Source: UMGS1491 sp944380925 (GTDB taxonomy: Bacteria > Bacillota > Clostridia > Oscillospirales > Acutalibacteraceae). Taken from it: a stretch of DNA of 64,000 nt. Position numbers and translations under genes: made by a program. This document shows, piece after piece, positions 8,182-17,491 of the stretch (positions are counted from its first letter, which is position 1; each line of letters starts with the position of its first letter). A model generated the notes under the pieces. It saw only the letters and a list, made by a program, of their open reading frames with translations, ran no database searches and had not been told where the DNA came from. The stretch covers positions 52,116-116,115 of the forward strand of contig CALWJD010000005.1 in the NCBI GenBank assembly GCA_944380925.1, written 5' to 3'.

Positions 8182-10713
8182 TTATTCTTCGTTTTGCTCG
8201 GCTTCTTCGGGATCATTTGCTTCGCTATCTTCTTCGGAATCTTCTTCACGCGGAACGCACGCCATGGCAACAACTTTTCCATCGCCGACGAGCTTCATAA
8301 CCTTAACACCTTTAGAAGGTCTTGAACACTTTCTTATTGTATCGGCATTTATTCTTATTATTATTCCGTTATCTGATATCAAAATAACATCCTCATCAGG
8401 ACTTACGCTGCTAAGCGCCGCAACATTACCATATTTTTCTGTATGATAGTTTATAACGCCGTGTCCGCCGCGAGATTGCAGTCTATAATCGCCAACATCA
8501 GAAAGTCTTCCATAACCTGTTTCAGAGATAGTAAGAACAAGCTTTTCGCTATCCACAACCATCATTCCGACGACTTCGTCATCAGTATCGAGTCTAATGG
8601 CTCGAACCCCTCTTGCTGTTCTGCCAACTGCTCTTACATCTGTTTCTTTAAATCTTATGGACTTACCTTTTTTGGTGGCAACTATCATCTCTTGCGCTCC
8701 GTCGGTCATACGTACCCAAGAAAGTTCATCGCCTTCGTCCAAATCAAGCGCGATAAGTCCGCCTTTTCTTGCTGTGTCAAAAGCGCTGAGCGAAGTCCTT
8801 TTGATTGTACCGTTTTTGGTAACCATAATAAGATATTTGCTTTCATCAAATTCAGAAACTTTAATAAGCGAAGTTACTCTTTCTTCCGGTGATATAGGTA
8901 GTAAATTTGCAATATTCATACCTTTGGAAGTTCTTGAACCTTCGTGAACCTCATAGCATTTTAAGCGATATACTCTTCCGAAATTTGTAAAGAAAAGAAT
9001 ATAGTCGTGGCTATTCATAACAAAAAGGTCGTTAACCATATCTTCGTCGCGTCTGGCGAGTCCCGATATTCCTCTCCCGCCACGCCTTTGAGTTTTATAG
9101 CTATCAAGGCTCTGGCGTTTAATATAACCATACCTCGTCATAGTCAGGACGCATTCTTCTTGAGGAATTAAATCCTCAATGTCCACTTCTCCGCTGACGT
9201 TCTCAATAGCTGTTCTTCTTTCATCACCGAACTTTTCTTTTACTTCCAAAGCTTCATTCTTAACTATCTCACGGCGGCGATGATCACTTGCCAAGATATC
9301 TTTAAAATCCAAAATTTTTGCGGAAATTGCTTTTAATTCTTCTTCAATCTTTGTTCTTTCCAAACCTGTTAATCTTCCAAGCGGCATTTGCACTATCGCT
9401 TGCGTTTGGATATCATCTAGCCCGAACCTTTCCGAAAGTCTTTGTTTTCCTTCGGCAATTGATTTAGATGACCTTAGTATCGCAACAACTTCATCGATAA
9501 AATCAAGCGCTATCTTAAGGCCTTCTAAAATGTGGGCTCTTTCTTCAGCTTTTTTTAAATCAAACTTAGTTCTTCTTGTTATTACTTCAAGTTGGAATTT
9601 AATATATTCTTCCAAAACTTGTTTTAAATTTAAGATTTTAGGCTCTCCATCAACAATTGCGAGCATAATAACGCCAAAAGTGGTCTGCAATTGCGAATAA
9701 TTATAAAGACGATTTAAAACTATTTGAGGAGATGCATCTTTTTTAATATCAATTTCTATGTGCATTCCGTTACGGTCAGAATGGTCTTCTATATGCGAAA
9801 TGCCTTCAATTTTCTTATCTTTAACCATTTCTGCAATGTTTTCAATAAGCCTTGCTTTGTTTACCTGATACGGAAGCTCCGTAACTATAATTTTAAATCT
9901 TGAATTTTTATCTTCGACGATTTCTGTTTTCGCCCGGACAACTATCTTGCCTCTACCGGTTGCATAGGCCGAACGAATACCGGAGCGTCCCATTATTATT
10001 GCACCTGTTGGAAAATCAGGGCCTTTAATATGCTCCATAAGGTCAGAAAGCTCTGCATCCGGATTATCTATCAGGCAGCACATGGCATCAACAACCTCAC
10101 GCATATTGTGCGGAGGAATGTTTGTTGCCATACCTACGGCAATACCGGTTGAACCATTAACCAAAAGGTTTGGAAACCTTGAAGGCAAAACAGTAGGTTC
10201 TTTTCTCCTGTCATCATAGTTTGCGGCAAAATCAACAGTATCTTTTTCTATATCGGTCAGCATTCTTAAAGATATTTTGCTCATACGAGATTCTGTATAA
10301 CGGTATGCAGCAGGCGGATCTCCATCGACAGAACCGAAGTTACCGTGCCCGTCAACAAGCATATACCTCATAGAAAAGTCTTGCGCAAGCCTTACAAGAG
10401 CATCGTAAACGGAAGCATCACCGTGTGGGTGATATCTACCCAAAACGCTACCTACCGTGTTTGCACACTTTATATATGCTTTATCGGGGCTTAAGCCGTC
10501 TTCGAACATAGTATAAAGTATTCTTCTGTGAACAGGTTTTAAACCGTCTCTAACATCAGGAAGCGCTCTTGCAACTATTACGGACATTGAATAAGCAAGA
10601 AATGATTGCTTCATTTCTTTTTCTATATCAACGTCAATAATCTTAGGTTCTATAGTGTTTTGACTTTCCAAACCATTGCCGTTTATATTTTTTTCATCAC
10701 CGTGATTATCCAT
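8182..10713 (-). CDS. gyrA: DNA gyrase subunit A
   Basis: This is an 843-residue GyrA, of usual length. The ATG at 10713 is preferred over the TTG one codon upstream because AAAGGGG then sits 6 bases away. GyrA forms A2B2 gyrase with GyrB and cuts and rejoins DNA during ATP-driven negative supercoiling. The catalytic Tyr is Y139 in AAYRYTE; the GyrA box QRRGGRG is at 542-548, diagnostic of gyrase rather than topoisomerase IV. The C-terminal beta-pinwheel is followed by an acidic tail rich in Glu/Asp. In the quinolone-resistance region the sequence is HPHGDASVYD: the position equal to E. coli Ser83 is Ala (A100), as in Mycobacterium tuberculosis, while the Asp87 equivalent is kept (D104). It is the last gene of the dnaN operon. 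Confidence 0.98.
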   Translation of the reverse strand: MDNHGDEKNINGNGLESQNTIEPKIIDVDIEKEMKQSFLAYSMSVIVARALPDVRDGLKPVHRRILYTMFEDGLSPDKAYIKCANTVGSVLGRYHPHGDASVYDALVRLAQDFSMRYMLVDGHGNFGSVDGDPPAAYRYTESRMSKISLRMLTDIEKDTVDFAANYDDRRKEPTVLPSRFPNLLVNGSTGIAVGMATNIPPHNMREVVDAMCCLIDNPDAELSDLMEHIKGPDFPTGAIIMGRSGIRSAYATGRGKIVVRAKTEIVEDKNSRFKIIVTELPYQVNKARLIENIAEMVKDKKIEGISHIEDHSDRNGMHIEIDIKKDASPQIVLNRLYNYSQLQTTFGVIMLAIVDGEPKILNLKQVLEEYIKFQLEVITRRTKFDLKKAEERAHILEGLKIALDFIDEVVAILRSSKSIAEGKQRLSERFGLDDIQTQAIVQMPLGRLTGLERTKIEEELKAISAKILDFKDILASDHRRREIVKNEALEVKEKFGDERRTAIENVSGEVDIEDLIPQEECVLTMTRYGYIKRQSLDSYKTQRRGGRGISGLARRDEDMVNDLFVMNSHDYILFFTNFGRVYRLKCYEVHEGSRTSKGMNIANLLPISPEERVTSLIKVSEFDESKYLIMVTKNGTIKRTSLSAFDTARKGGLIALDLDEGDELSWVRMTDGAQEMIVATKKGKSIRFKETDVRAVGRTARGVRAIRLDTDDEVVGMMVVDSEKLVLTISETGYGRLSDVGDYRLQSRGGHGVINYHTEKYGNVAALSSVSPDEDVILISDNGIIIRINADTIRKCSRPSKGVKVMKLVGDGKVVAMACVPREEDSEEDSEANDPEEAEQNEE

Positions 10714-10769
10714 CAAATACCCCTTTGAAATTAATCAACAAAATTATTTTATATTGTTGAAAATCAAAC

Positions 10770-11513
10770 TTATTTTTTATGTTTAGGATTCGTTCCGGCA
10801 ACAATCATTGCTTGAACGTCAGCTTTTAACTCTTCTTCTACCGCTCGAAGTGGGATTATTAAATCTAAACCTTTTTCAGAAAATATAAAAATCATATTTT
10901 CAAATTCAGAATACTCACAAGAACCATCAAGCGATATTTCACGTTCTATATTTCCGGAAGTTACCTCTATTTTATCAGGAAACACTTCCACAGAGTAATC
11001 GCTTTGCTCTAAGATATCTCTTACCAATCGTTTTACTCCCAAGTAAGGAGCAAGCCATATAAACGCCAGCGAAACAATCGGAAAAAGCGCAAGGAGCATG
11101 TAATACTTATTGGTACTTAAAAACCCTAAGACCAACATAATAACAAGTATCACTATCTGCATGGCAGTGTGCCTTTTTTGTTCTTTTCTGTTTTTTGCAA
11201 AACCTTCACTTTGCCGTATAAAATTCTCAACTTCGTCAGGTTTTAGTGTATATTTTATTTTTATTCCCGTGTTTTCATGTTCGTAATCTTCTGATTCATC
11301 ATCTACAACTATTTGTGAATCAGCAGGTTCGTCTTGATTTTTTTGGAGCTCTGTTTCTTCTTCCTCAGGCCCTCGATAGTCATCGTTTTCGCCATTACCG
11401 TTTGTTGTTTCCGCAAGACTGCTTTCTTCGGAAAATTCTTTTCCTATCTTATTAAGATCAAGTGCACTGTTGTTACCTGTATCCACATGTGGATACGAAT
11501 CTTTGCTGTCCAT
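10770..11513 (-). CDS. YcxB-like membrane protein
   Basis: This 247-residue protein has a long acidic, disordered N-terminal ~85 residues. A helix and two adjacent membrane segments follow at about 118-160 (MQIVILVIMLVLGFLSTNKY, MLLALFPIVSLAFIWLAPYL). The C-terminal domain of short beta strands (YSVEVFPDKIEVTSGNIEREI ... IPLRAV) resembles YcxB-type PH-like domains. It lies between gyrB and gyrA in the same operon, a position often filled by unrelated small membrane proteins in Clostridia. An 18-bp perfect palindrome (11479-11496) near its start contains two overlapping DnaA-box-like halves but is coding. The function is unknown. Confidence 0.65.
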   Translation of the reverse strand: MDSKDSYPHVDTGNNSALDLNKIGKEFSEESSLAETTNGNGENDDYRGPEEEETELQKNQDEPADSQIVVDDESEDYEHENTGIKIKYTLKPDEVENFIRQSEGFAKNRKEQKRHTAMQIVILVIMLVLGFLSTNKYYMLLALFPIVSLAFIWLAPYLGVKRLVRDILEQSDYSVEVFPDKIEVTSGNIEREISLDGSCEYSEFENMIFIFSEKGLDLIIPLRAVEEELKADVQAMIVAGTNPKHKK

Positions 11514-11620
11514 TTTATCTCCCTCTTAAGTTAAATATTGAACTAATCTTTAAAATCAAAAGATTAATTATTCGAATTATATATGTTTAAAATGTAAAAT
11601 TCAACAAATTATTTAATTTT

Positions 11621-13561
11621 CTACACATCTAAATTCTGTACGTATTTTGCGTTTTTCTCGATAAATTCACGCCGAGGCTCAACTTTATCGCCCATAAGTA
11701 TCGTAAATGTTTCGTCTGCCGCCGCGGCATCTTCCAAAGAAACTTTAAGCATTATACGGGTTTCCGGATTCATCGTGGTTTCCCACAGCTGTTCGGCATC
11801 CATTTCACCAAGACCTTTATAGCGCTGAATGTCGCTATTTCCCTCTATACCTTTTAGTATATCATCTCTTTCTTCATCTGTGTAAGCATAGAAATGCTTT
11901 TTGTTTTTTGTAATTCTGTAAAGCGGCGGCTGAGCTATATAAATGTGCCCTTGCTCCACGATCGGTTTCATAAATCTAAAGAAGAAGGTTAAAAGTAGTG
12001 TTCTGATATGTGAACCGTCGACGTCCGCATCGGCCATTATTATTACTTTTCCGTACCTGAGTTTGGAAGGATCAAACTCTTCGCCTATTCCGCAGCCCAA
12101 AGCAGTAATAACAGGCATTAATTTTTCATTTCCGTAAACTTTATCAAGCCGTGCTTTTTCAACATTTAACATCTTACCCCAAAGAGGCAAAATTGCTTGA
12201 AATTTACGGTCTCTTCCGCTTTTTGCGGACCCCCCTGCGGAGTCTCCCTCTACGATATAAATTTCCGTTTCATCGGGATTTTTAGACTGGCAATCAGCAA
12301 GTTTACCCGGAAGCGAAGCTGTTTCCATTGCTGTTTTGCGCCGCACCAAATCTCTTGCTTTTTTTGCGGCGTCCCTGGCGCGTGATGCTGAAATTGCTTT
12401 TTCGACTATCGATTTGGCAACCGCTGGGTTTTCTTCAAGGTATGCAGACATTTTTTCGGAAACTATTCCATCAACCAAACCTCTTATTTCTGTGTTTCCA
12501 AGCCTTGTTTTTGTTTGTCCTTCAAATTGCGCATTTCTAACTTTTACGCTAATTATCGCAGTTAAACCTTCACGGACATCTTCGCCCGAGAAGTTTCTGT
12601 CGTTCTCTTTTAGTAGATTATATTTTCTTGCATAGTCGTTTATAACTCTTGTAAAAGCCCTTTTAAATCCATCTTCGTGCGTTCCGCCGTCCATGGTATG
12701 AATGTTATTTGCAAAAGAAAGAATAAGCTCATTATAACTATCATTGTATTGGAGCGCCACTTCCGCACTTGCCGTGTTATCGGGCAAAACCCCCGAAAAA
12801 CTTATTATATCTTCGTGAACTACCGCCAAGCCTCTTTTTTTGTGAATATAATCCACAAAACTTCTTATTCCGCCTTCGTACTTAAAGTCATCTTCTTTTA
12901 TGTCTTCTTCATTTCTTGTATCTTTTAAAATTATTCTGACTCCGGCATTTAAAAACGCTTGCTCCCGTAGCCTTGTTTGCAAAACTTCGTAATCGTAAAC
13001 GGTTGTTTCTTTAAATATTTCGGGGTCTGCTTTAAAAGTAATGGTTGTGCCTCTTTCTGAAGACTTACCGATAACTTCCAAATCGCTTACAATATTTCCT
13101 CTTTCGAACCTTTGCTTATATATTTTCTCGCCATCACAAACTTCAACTTCCAACCATTCGGAAAGAGCATTAACAACCGAAGCGCCAACACCGTGAAGTC
13201 CTCCCGAAACTTTATATCCGCTTCCGCCAAATTTTCCGCCGGCGTGCAGGACTGTGAAAACAACGGTAACAGCCGGAATTCCTGCGGTCGGATGTATTCC
13301 AACCGGAATTCCTCTACCGTTATCCTTAACTTTTATAATATTATCCGGAAGAATATATACTTCGATCTTATCGCAAAATCCAGCCAAAGCCTCGTCTATT
13401 CCGTTATCGACAATTTCGTAAACAAGATGATGAAGTCCCTTAGGTCCGGTTGTTCCGATATACATACCCGGCCTTTTTCTTACAGCCTCTAAACCTTCAA
13501 GGACCTGTATTTCACCCGCACCATATTTGCCACCGGGCTGAACAAATTCATTGCTTTCCAA
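11621..13561 (-). CDS. gyrB: DNA gyrase subunit B
   Basis: This 646-residue protein starts at TTG 13561, with GGAGG 9 bases upstream. The domains are a GHKL ATPase (EIVDNGIDEA, DNGRGIP, GLHGVGASVVNALS), the transducer, TOPRIM (EGDSAGGSAKSGRDR; Mg-binding DADVDG) and a C-terminal tail with QRYKGLGEM. GyrB hydrolyses ATP to drive strand passage by GyrA. The TOPRIM core reads PLWGKMLNVEKAR, with Trp where B. subtilis has Arg; I associate this variant with Ruminococcaceae-type Clostridia. Novobiocin-contact residues look intact. It is in the recF-gyrB operon; the 150 bases upstream are AT-rich and could hold an internal promoter. Confidence 0.98.
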   Translation of the reverse strand: MESNEFVQPGGKYGAGEIQVLEGLEAVRKRPGMYIGTTGPKGLHHLVYEIVDNGIDEALAGFCDKIEVYILPDNIIKVKDNGRGIPVGIHPTAGIPAVTVVFTVLHAGGKFGGSGYKVSGGLHGVGASVVNALSEWLEVEVCDGEKIYKQRFERGNIVSDLEVIGKSSERGTTITFKADPEIFKETTVYDYEVLQTRLREQAFLNAGVRIILKDTRNEEDIKEDDFKYEGGIRSFVDYIHKKRGLAVVHEDIISFSGVLPDNTASAEVALQYNDSYNELILSFANNIHTMDGGTHEDGFKRAFTRVINDYARKYNLLKENDRNFSGEDVREGLTAIISVKVRNAQFEGQTKTRLGNTEIRGLVDGIVSEKMSAYLEENPAVAKSIVEKAISASRARDAAKKARDLVRRKTAMETASLPGKLADCQSKNPDETEIYIVEGDSAGGSAKSGRDRKFQAILPLWGKMLNVEKARLDKVYGNEKLMPVITALGCGIGEEFDPSKLRYGKVIIMADADVDGSHIRTLLLTFFFRFMKPIVEQGHIYIAQPPLYRITKNKKHFYAYTDEERDDILKGIEGNSDIQRYKGLGEMDAEQLWETTMNPETRIMLKVSLEDAAAADETFTILMGDKVEPRREFIEKNAKYVQNLDV

Positions 13562-13711
13562 AATATAACTCCTCCAAAAAAATTATTTGTAAAAATTTTC
13601 CTTACTCATCTTTAAGTTTTTTCTCTGTACCAACTACATTACATTCATTTTTTTTAACTAACTCTGCAAAGCACGTCATCAACGCCTCATATAAAGAAAT
13701 AAATATAATTG

Positions 13712-13945
13712 TTAAAAAAACCACAACGAGTTATCTTTGTTAAACAAAACAGCAAAAAGCGCTATAAGTGTTGTAACAACGATAAATAACCTTATCAATC
13801 CAAAAACACTATGTTTTACCTTAACAGAAGAAACTTTGTTGCAAGCTTCGCATTTAAAGTCAGAATTGCTTATAACAAAACCCGATTTTAAAAAACCAAC
13901 TTTTTTACCGCAATATGGGCATTTTGGGTATTCTAATTTATTCAT
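13712..13945 (-). CDS. zinc-ribbon single-pass membrane protein (paralogue 2)
   Basis: This 77-residue protein starts with a four-cysteine zinc ribbon (PKCPYCG at 8-14 and CEACN at about 33-37), followed by one hydrophobic helix (LIRLFIVVTTLIALFAVLF). It shares its opening KLE(Y/L)PKCPYCG and the VKxxxFxLxxLF pattern with the neighbouring 132-residue protein, so the two are tandem paralogues that have diverged in the membrane part. The role is unknown. Its place inside the recF-gyrB operon implies co-transcription with replication genes. Confidence 0.75.
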   Translation of the reverse strand: MNKLEYPKCPYCGKKVGFLKSGFVISNSDFKCEACNKVSSVKVKHSVFGLIRLFIVVTTLIALFAVLFNKDNSLWFF

Positions 13946-13972
13946 AAAAAACTTTCTCCTTAAAAAACAACA

Positions 13973-14371
13973 TTAGTTACTAAAGATTTCTCTCTCGGAA
14001 TTATCATCTGTTACCTTGCTTAACTCTTGATTTTTTTGCTGTTTGGGTTTTCTGTTATTCCTCATTTTGCAAAGCTTTATACTAAAAGGCGAAAGAATAT
14101 AAAATCCCAAAAAAATAAAAAGAACGGTAAAAAGACCAAACAAACAAAAACTGCCGCCAATAATAACAGCCAACAAAAAAACAACCAAAGAAGCAAGTTC
14201 AAATAAAAGCAGTAAACTAAAAGCTGTTGGTTTAATCACCACTTCCGAAAAATAATCGCAACATTTACATTCGTAAACAGTTTTATTTTTTATCAAAAAA
14301 GATTCCGGATAAAGTAGATTTTCGCCACAATAAGGGCATTTTGGTAATTCTAACTTATTAATGACGCTCAC
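13973..14371 (-). CDS. zinc-ribbon membrane protein (paralogue 1)
   Basis: This 132-residue protein has a zinc ribbon with CPYCG (about 12-16) and CKCCD (about 35-39), then two membrane helices (FSLLLLFELASLVVFLLAVI and FCLFGLFTVLFIFLGFYIL) and a basic, Gln/Lys-rich cytosolic tail. It is the larger paralogue of the product of 13712-13945. It lies between remB and gyrB on the same strand. No function can be assigned. Confidence 0.75.
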   Translation of the reverse strand: MSVINKLELPKCPYCGENLLYPESFLIKNKTVYECKCCDYFSEVVIKPTAFSLLLLFELASLVVFLLAVIIGGSFCLFGLFTVLFIFLGFYILSPFSIKLCKMRNNRKPKQQKNQELSKVTDDNSEREIFSN

Positions 14372-14410
14372 CCCATTTTAAAATAAAAGTAAGTTTTAAG
14401 TAAAAAACAT

Positions 14411-14653
14411 TTATTGGCGCTTTATAAGAGTAGATGATAAAAACGGACTTATATAAACCTCTTCTTCCCCTTTTTTATCACAAACAATAAATGATTTTGG
14501 TAATTTTTCATCATTACTTACTATTTTACCTCTTTTTTCTAAATTTGACAAATATGTTCTGTTACTCTTATAAACAGTAAGTTTATCTATATCAAAAATT
14601 CCGACTATATCTCTTTTATCAAGAATAAGATCTGAATCTATTGTAACATACAT
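14411..14653 (-). CDS. remB: RemB/YaaB-type regulatory protein (DUF370 family)
   Basis: This 80-residue protein starts MYVTIDSDLILDKRDIVGIF and continues with LTVYKSNRTYLSNLEKRGKI, matching the RemB/YaaB family. In Bacillus, RemA/RemB influence expression of matrix genes; RemA is a DNA-binding activator. The yaaB position between recF and gyrB is the standard one in Firmicutes, which strengthens the call. GGAGTGG lies 4 bases upstream of the ATG. It is somewhat shorter and more divergent than typical members. Confidence 0.75.
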   Translation of the reverse strand: MYVTIDSDLILDKRDIVGIFDIDKLTVYKSNRTYLSNLEKRGKIVSNDEKLPKSFIVCDKKGEEEVYISPFLSSTLIKRQ

Positions 14654-14700
14654 AAAACCACTCCTTGCAGAACATATTTGTTTTTTTATAAAAAATCTTG

Positions 14701-15849
14701 CTAAAAATTAATTTCTTCCGAGATTTTGCCGTTTTTTATTTCAAACAACTTTCCTTCCATATCTGATTTTTTTAGTTTATCAAAAAAAGAACGGTCACAG
14801 TTGGTGATAAAAACTTGTTTGTTCTTAATTTTGCTTATCATATAATTTTTTCGTAAGTCATCAAGTTCACTCATAACGTCATCTAGCAAAACAATTGGGG
14901 GTTCTCCTATGTTTTTCTTTAAAATTTCAGCTTCTGCAAGTTTCAAACAAAGTGCGGCAGAACGTATTTGCCCTTGAGAACCGAAAAACTTTACTTTTTT
15001 TCCATCAACAAAAATATCAAGGTCATCTTTATGCGGGCCAATGTTTGTGGAGCCTGTTTTTAGGTCGGAAATAAAACTTTTTTTAAGTTTTATTTCGAAT
15101 TCTTTTTTTATTTTTGATAATTCTATTTTTTCTTGCTCGTTATTCTTAAAAACAGTGCAGATATAATTAATATCAAGTTCTTCTTTTTGATCTGAAATTT
15201 CTTTGTATATCTCACTAACTTCTTTTTTCAGCAGATTTAAATAATCAAATCTTTCCCTTATTATTTCAGAGCCACATTCCAAAAGTTTTTCATTCCAAAC
15301 CTCCAAAAGTTCTTGGTTTATTTTTGTTTTTTCGTTTTCATGTAAACCAATGTTCTTTAAAACAGCATTTCGGTTCTTTAGTATTTGATTATACCTTACA
15401 ACTTTGGAGATATATGTCGGTTTTAGTTGGCAAATTGCCGCATCTAAAAATTTTCTTCTTCCTTCGGGACCCCCGCTGATAAGAGAAATTTGCAAAGGTG
15501 AAAACACAACCACCCGAAGTTTCCCTATTATACTGGTCGGATACGGTTTTGCAACGCCGTTTAAAAAAACTTTTCTCTTGCCCCCGCCAAAAAAAACCGA
15601 TATTTCTTGGTCTCTTTTTTCGAAAAAGAATTTTCCTTCAATTCTTGCATTCTCTTTTTCAAAATTAACCAGATTTAAATCTTTTGTTCCTCTAAAAGAC
15701 CTTGCGCCCGTAAACATCCAAACAGCTTCTATTAAGTTTGTTTTTCCTTGAGCGTTTTTCCCATATATAAAATTAATTCCGGGATTAAAAACAAGTTTGC
15801 TTTTTTCTAAATTTCTATACCCTTCCATTTTTAGCTCAAGAATCTTCAC
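14701..15849 (-). CDS. recF: DNA replication and repair protein RecF
   Basis: This 382-residue SMC-like ABC ATPase loads RecA at gaps with RecO and RecR. The Walker A is GKNAQGKT, followed by NLIEAVW; the signature region is GSQGQIRSAALCLKLAEAE and Walker B is PPIVLLDDVMSELD. The start is a GTG at 15849 lying inside the preceding S4-protein gene (14-base overlap), typical of translational coupling. Length and operon position are standard for Firmicutes. Confidence 0.97.
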   Translation of the reverse strand: MKILELKMEGYRNLEKSKLVFNPGINFIYGKNAQGKTNLIEAVWMFTGARSFRGTKDLNLVNFEKENARIEGKFFFEKRDQEISVFFGGGKRKVFLNGVAKPYPTSIIGKLRVVVFSPLQISLISGGPEGRRKFLDAAICQLKPTYISKVVRYNQILKNRNAVLKNIGLHENEKTKINQELLEVWNEKLLECGSEIIRERFDYLNLLKKEVSEIYKEISDQKEELDINYICTVFKNNEQEKIELSKIKKEFEIKLKKSFISDLKTGSTNIGPHKDDLDIFVDGKKVKFFGSQGQIRSAALCLKLAEAEILKKNIGEPPIVLLDDVMSELDDLRKNYMISKIKNKQVFITNCDRSFFDKLKKSDMEGKLFEIKNGKISEEINF

Positions 15850-16075
15850 AGCTTTTTACCTCATAAAAGTTCGTACCGTCAACACAAAAAACATCACCGT
15901 TTTTTAGTTTTTTCCCGCGGCTTAAACACTGCTCGCCGCTGACAAAAACTTTTCCGTTTTTTATAATTTCTTTTGCTTCGCCGCCGGTAGATACTATTCC
16001 CGCTAACTTTAAACAGGAATCAAGTTTTATATTTTCCGTTGTTATTTTAATTATATTATTCGTAGAATCTTCCAT
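15836..16075 (-). CDS. S4-domain RNA-binding protein (YaaA/RlbA type)
   Basis: This 79-residue protein has an S4 RNA-binding domain covering most of its length (IKLDSCLKLAGIVSTGGEAK, IIKNGKVFVSGE, RGKKLKNGD). This small gene sits between dnaN and recF in nearly all Firmicutes, and the family is thought to bind rRNA in ribosome assembly. The ATG at 16075 is chosen over an upstream TTG at 16084 because AAAAGG abuts the TTG but lies 9 bases from the ATG. It overlaps recF by 14 bases. Confidence 0.9.
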   Translation of the reverse strand: MEDSTNNIIKITTENIKLDSCLKLAGIVSTGGEAKEIIKNGKVFVSGEQCLSRGKKLKNGDVFCVDGTNFYEVKSCEDS

Positions 16076-16095
16076 TATAATCAACCTTTTAAAAC

Positions 16096-17205
16096 TTATT
16101 CAGCTTTTATTCTGACGGGTAAAACAAGGAACAAGAAAGATTTTCCTTCTTTTGGAACAATTTTTATCGGATTTAAAGGGCCGTTTAAGTGAAGTTCTAT
16201 TTCATCGCAGTCTGTGTTTTTAAGAGCATCGGTCATATATTTATTATTAAAAGCTATTTCGAATTCTTCGTCTATATTGCTTGAAACCGATATTTCGTCA
16301 TCAGCTTTACCTATTCCAGTTATGCAAGAAATATGAATGTTTGACTTGGAAAGCAAACACCTGACAGGGCTTTTTAATCTATCTGTTATCAAAAGCGAAA
16401 CTCTTTCTATGCTATCTATAAAATCTTTGGTGCTAAGCGATATTTTATATTTGCTCTTTTCGGGAACGGTAGATTTGTAATCTATAAATTCCCCTTCCAA
16501 AAGGCGAGAAACAACAGAGTAATCTCCCACATAAAAACCTATATGGCGCATACCTGCAGATATTTTAACCGTCTCATCGGTATCCGGCAAAAGATGCAGA
16601 ACTTCCCGCAGCGTTTTTCCCGGCACCACAAACGATAGCTCCAAATCTTTATCTATTGGTTCACTTCTAAGAGCAAGTCTGTAACCATCAACAGAAACAA
16701 GGGTTATGTTTTTATTTTTTATTTCAAAAAGAGTTCCTGTATGAATCGGATTTGTATCAGCTTCAGAGACCGCAAAAACAGTTTGCCTTATCATGTTCTT
16801 TAAATCAAGAACAGGTAATTCAAAACATTTTGCGTTTTCGATTGTGGGCAAACTCGGAAATTCGGAAGCATCTATACCTACGAGTTCAAAAACACTCGAC
16901 CCCCCTGCAATTTTTGCCGATAACTGCGCAGATACCTCAATTTGAACCAAATCTTCTGGAAGTTTACGAACAATTTCCGTAAGAAGGCGGGCATTCAAAA
17001 CGATTTGACCGTCTTTTTTAACGGTTCCGCAAACAGAGGTTGTAATGCCAAGTTCTGTGTTATATCCGCAAAGTTCGATAATACCTGTGTTTTTTGCCGT
17101 AATTAGAATTCCTTCCAAGGCAGCTATGGTTGATTTTTGAGAAACTGCCTTTTGTACATTTGAAAGTGCTTCTACCAATTTTGATTTTTCGCAAGTAAAT
17201 TTCAA
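16096..17205 (-). CDS. dnaN: DNA polymerase III beta subunit (sliding clamp)
   Basis: This 369-residue clamp forms the ring that tethers the replicative polymerase. It has three repeated domains; the C-terminus reads NGPLNPIKIVPKEGKSFLFL with the usual clamp ending PVR. The TTG at 17205 (MKFTCEK) is preferred: the ATG three codons upstream is part of the AAAAAGGA ribosome binding site and would have no spacing, whereas the TTG is 8 bases from it. The gene lies 277 bases downstream of dnaA, and the spacer holds the probable unwinding element. Confidence 0.97.
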   Translation of the reverse strand: MKFTCEKSKLVEALSNVQKAVSQKSTIAALEGILITAKNTGIIELCGYNTELGITTSVCGTVKKDGQIVLNARLLTEIVRKLPEDLVQIEVSAQLSAKIAGGSSVFELVGIDASEFPSLPTIENAKCFELPVLDLKNMIRQTVFAVSEADTNPIHTGTLFEIKNKNITLVSVDGYRLALRSEPIDKDLELSFVVPGKTLREVLHLLPDTDETVKISAGMRHIGFYVGDYSVVSRLLEGEFIDYKSTVPEKSKYKISLSTKDFIDSIERVSLLITDRLKSPVRCLLSKSNIHISCITGIGKADDEISVSSNIDEEFEIAFNNKYMTDALKNTDCDEIELHLNGPLNPIKIVPKEGKSFLFLVLPVRIKAE

Positions 17206-17214
17206 AGAAATCAT

Positions 17215-17491
17215 TCCTTTTTATAATTTTTCCAAAATTTTACAAATACTATTTTTTGCGAAAGTCAGTAAGAATAGTATTAAATAATTTAGTAATAGTA
17301 GTAGGGGCTGTTAATTTGTTGAAACATCATGCCAATTTAGTAACAGCGGAAAAATCTCTGTTTTTTAAGTGTTGATTCTTTGTTTAAGTTTTGTCTAAAA
17401 AAAAACCTGGTGCCAAATAAATCAACAATTCAGTTGAAAGAATGTTGTTTAAAGTTAAAAAAATGTTGAAAGTTTTTTGCCTTAAAAATTT
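17215..17491. other. probable oriC core in the dnaA-dnaN spacer
   Basis: This AT-rich 277-bp spacer has no gene. At 17290-17304 the plus strand reads TAG TAA TAG TAG TAG, followed by GGGCTG (17305-17310). On the minus strand this is a GC-rich CAGCCC followed by CTACTACTATTACTA, the same layout as the DnaA-trio unwinding element that B. subtilis has in its dnaA-dnaN region. No canonical TTATCCACA box was found next to it; the nearest candidate is TGTTGAAAC at 17317-17325 (6 of 9 on the reverse strand). Several further TGTTGAA-like motifs occur toward 17480. Confidence 0.6.

Noticed and set aside
8073..8282. 69-codon minus-strand frame across the gyrA end
   Set aside because: It overlaps the gyrA terminator and the gyrA coding end in another frame, with no ribosome binding site.
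11479..11496. Perfect 18-bp palindrome with two overlapping DnaA-box-like halves (TATCCACA/TGTGGATA)
   Set aside because: It lies inside the coding start of the YcxB-like gene, is single, and each half is only 8 of 9 to the consensus, so I do not call it an origin element.
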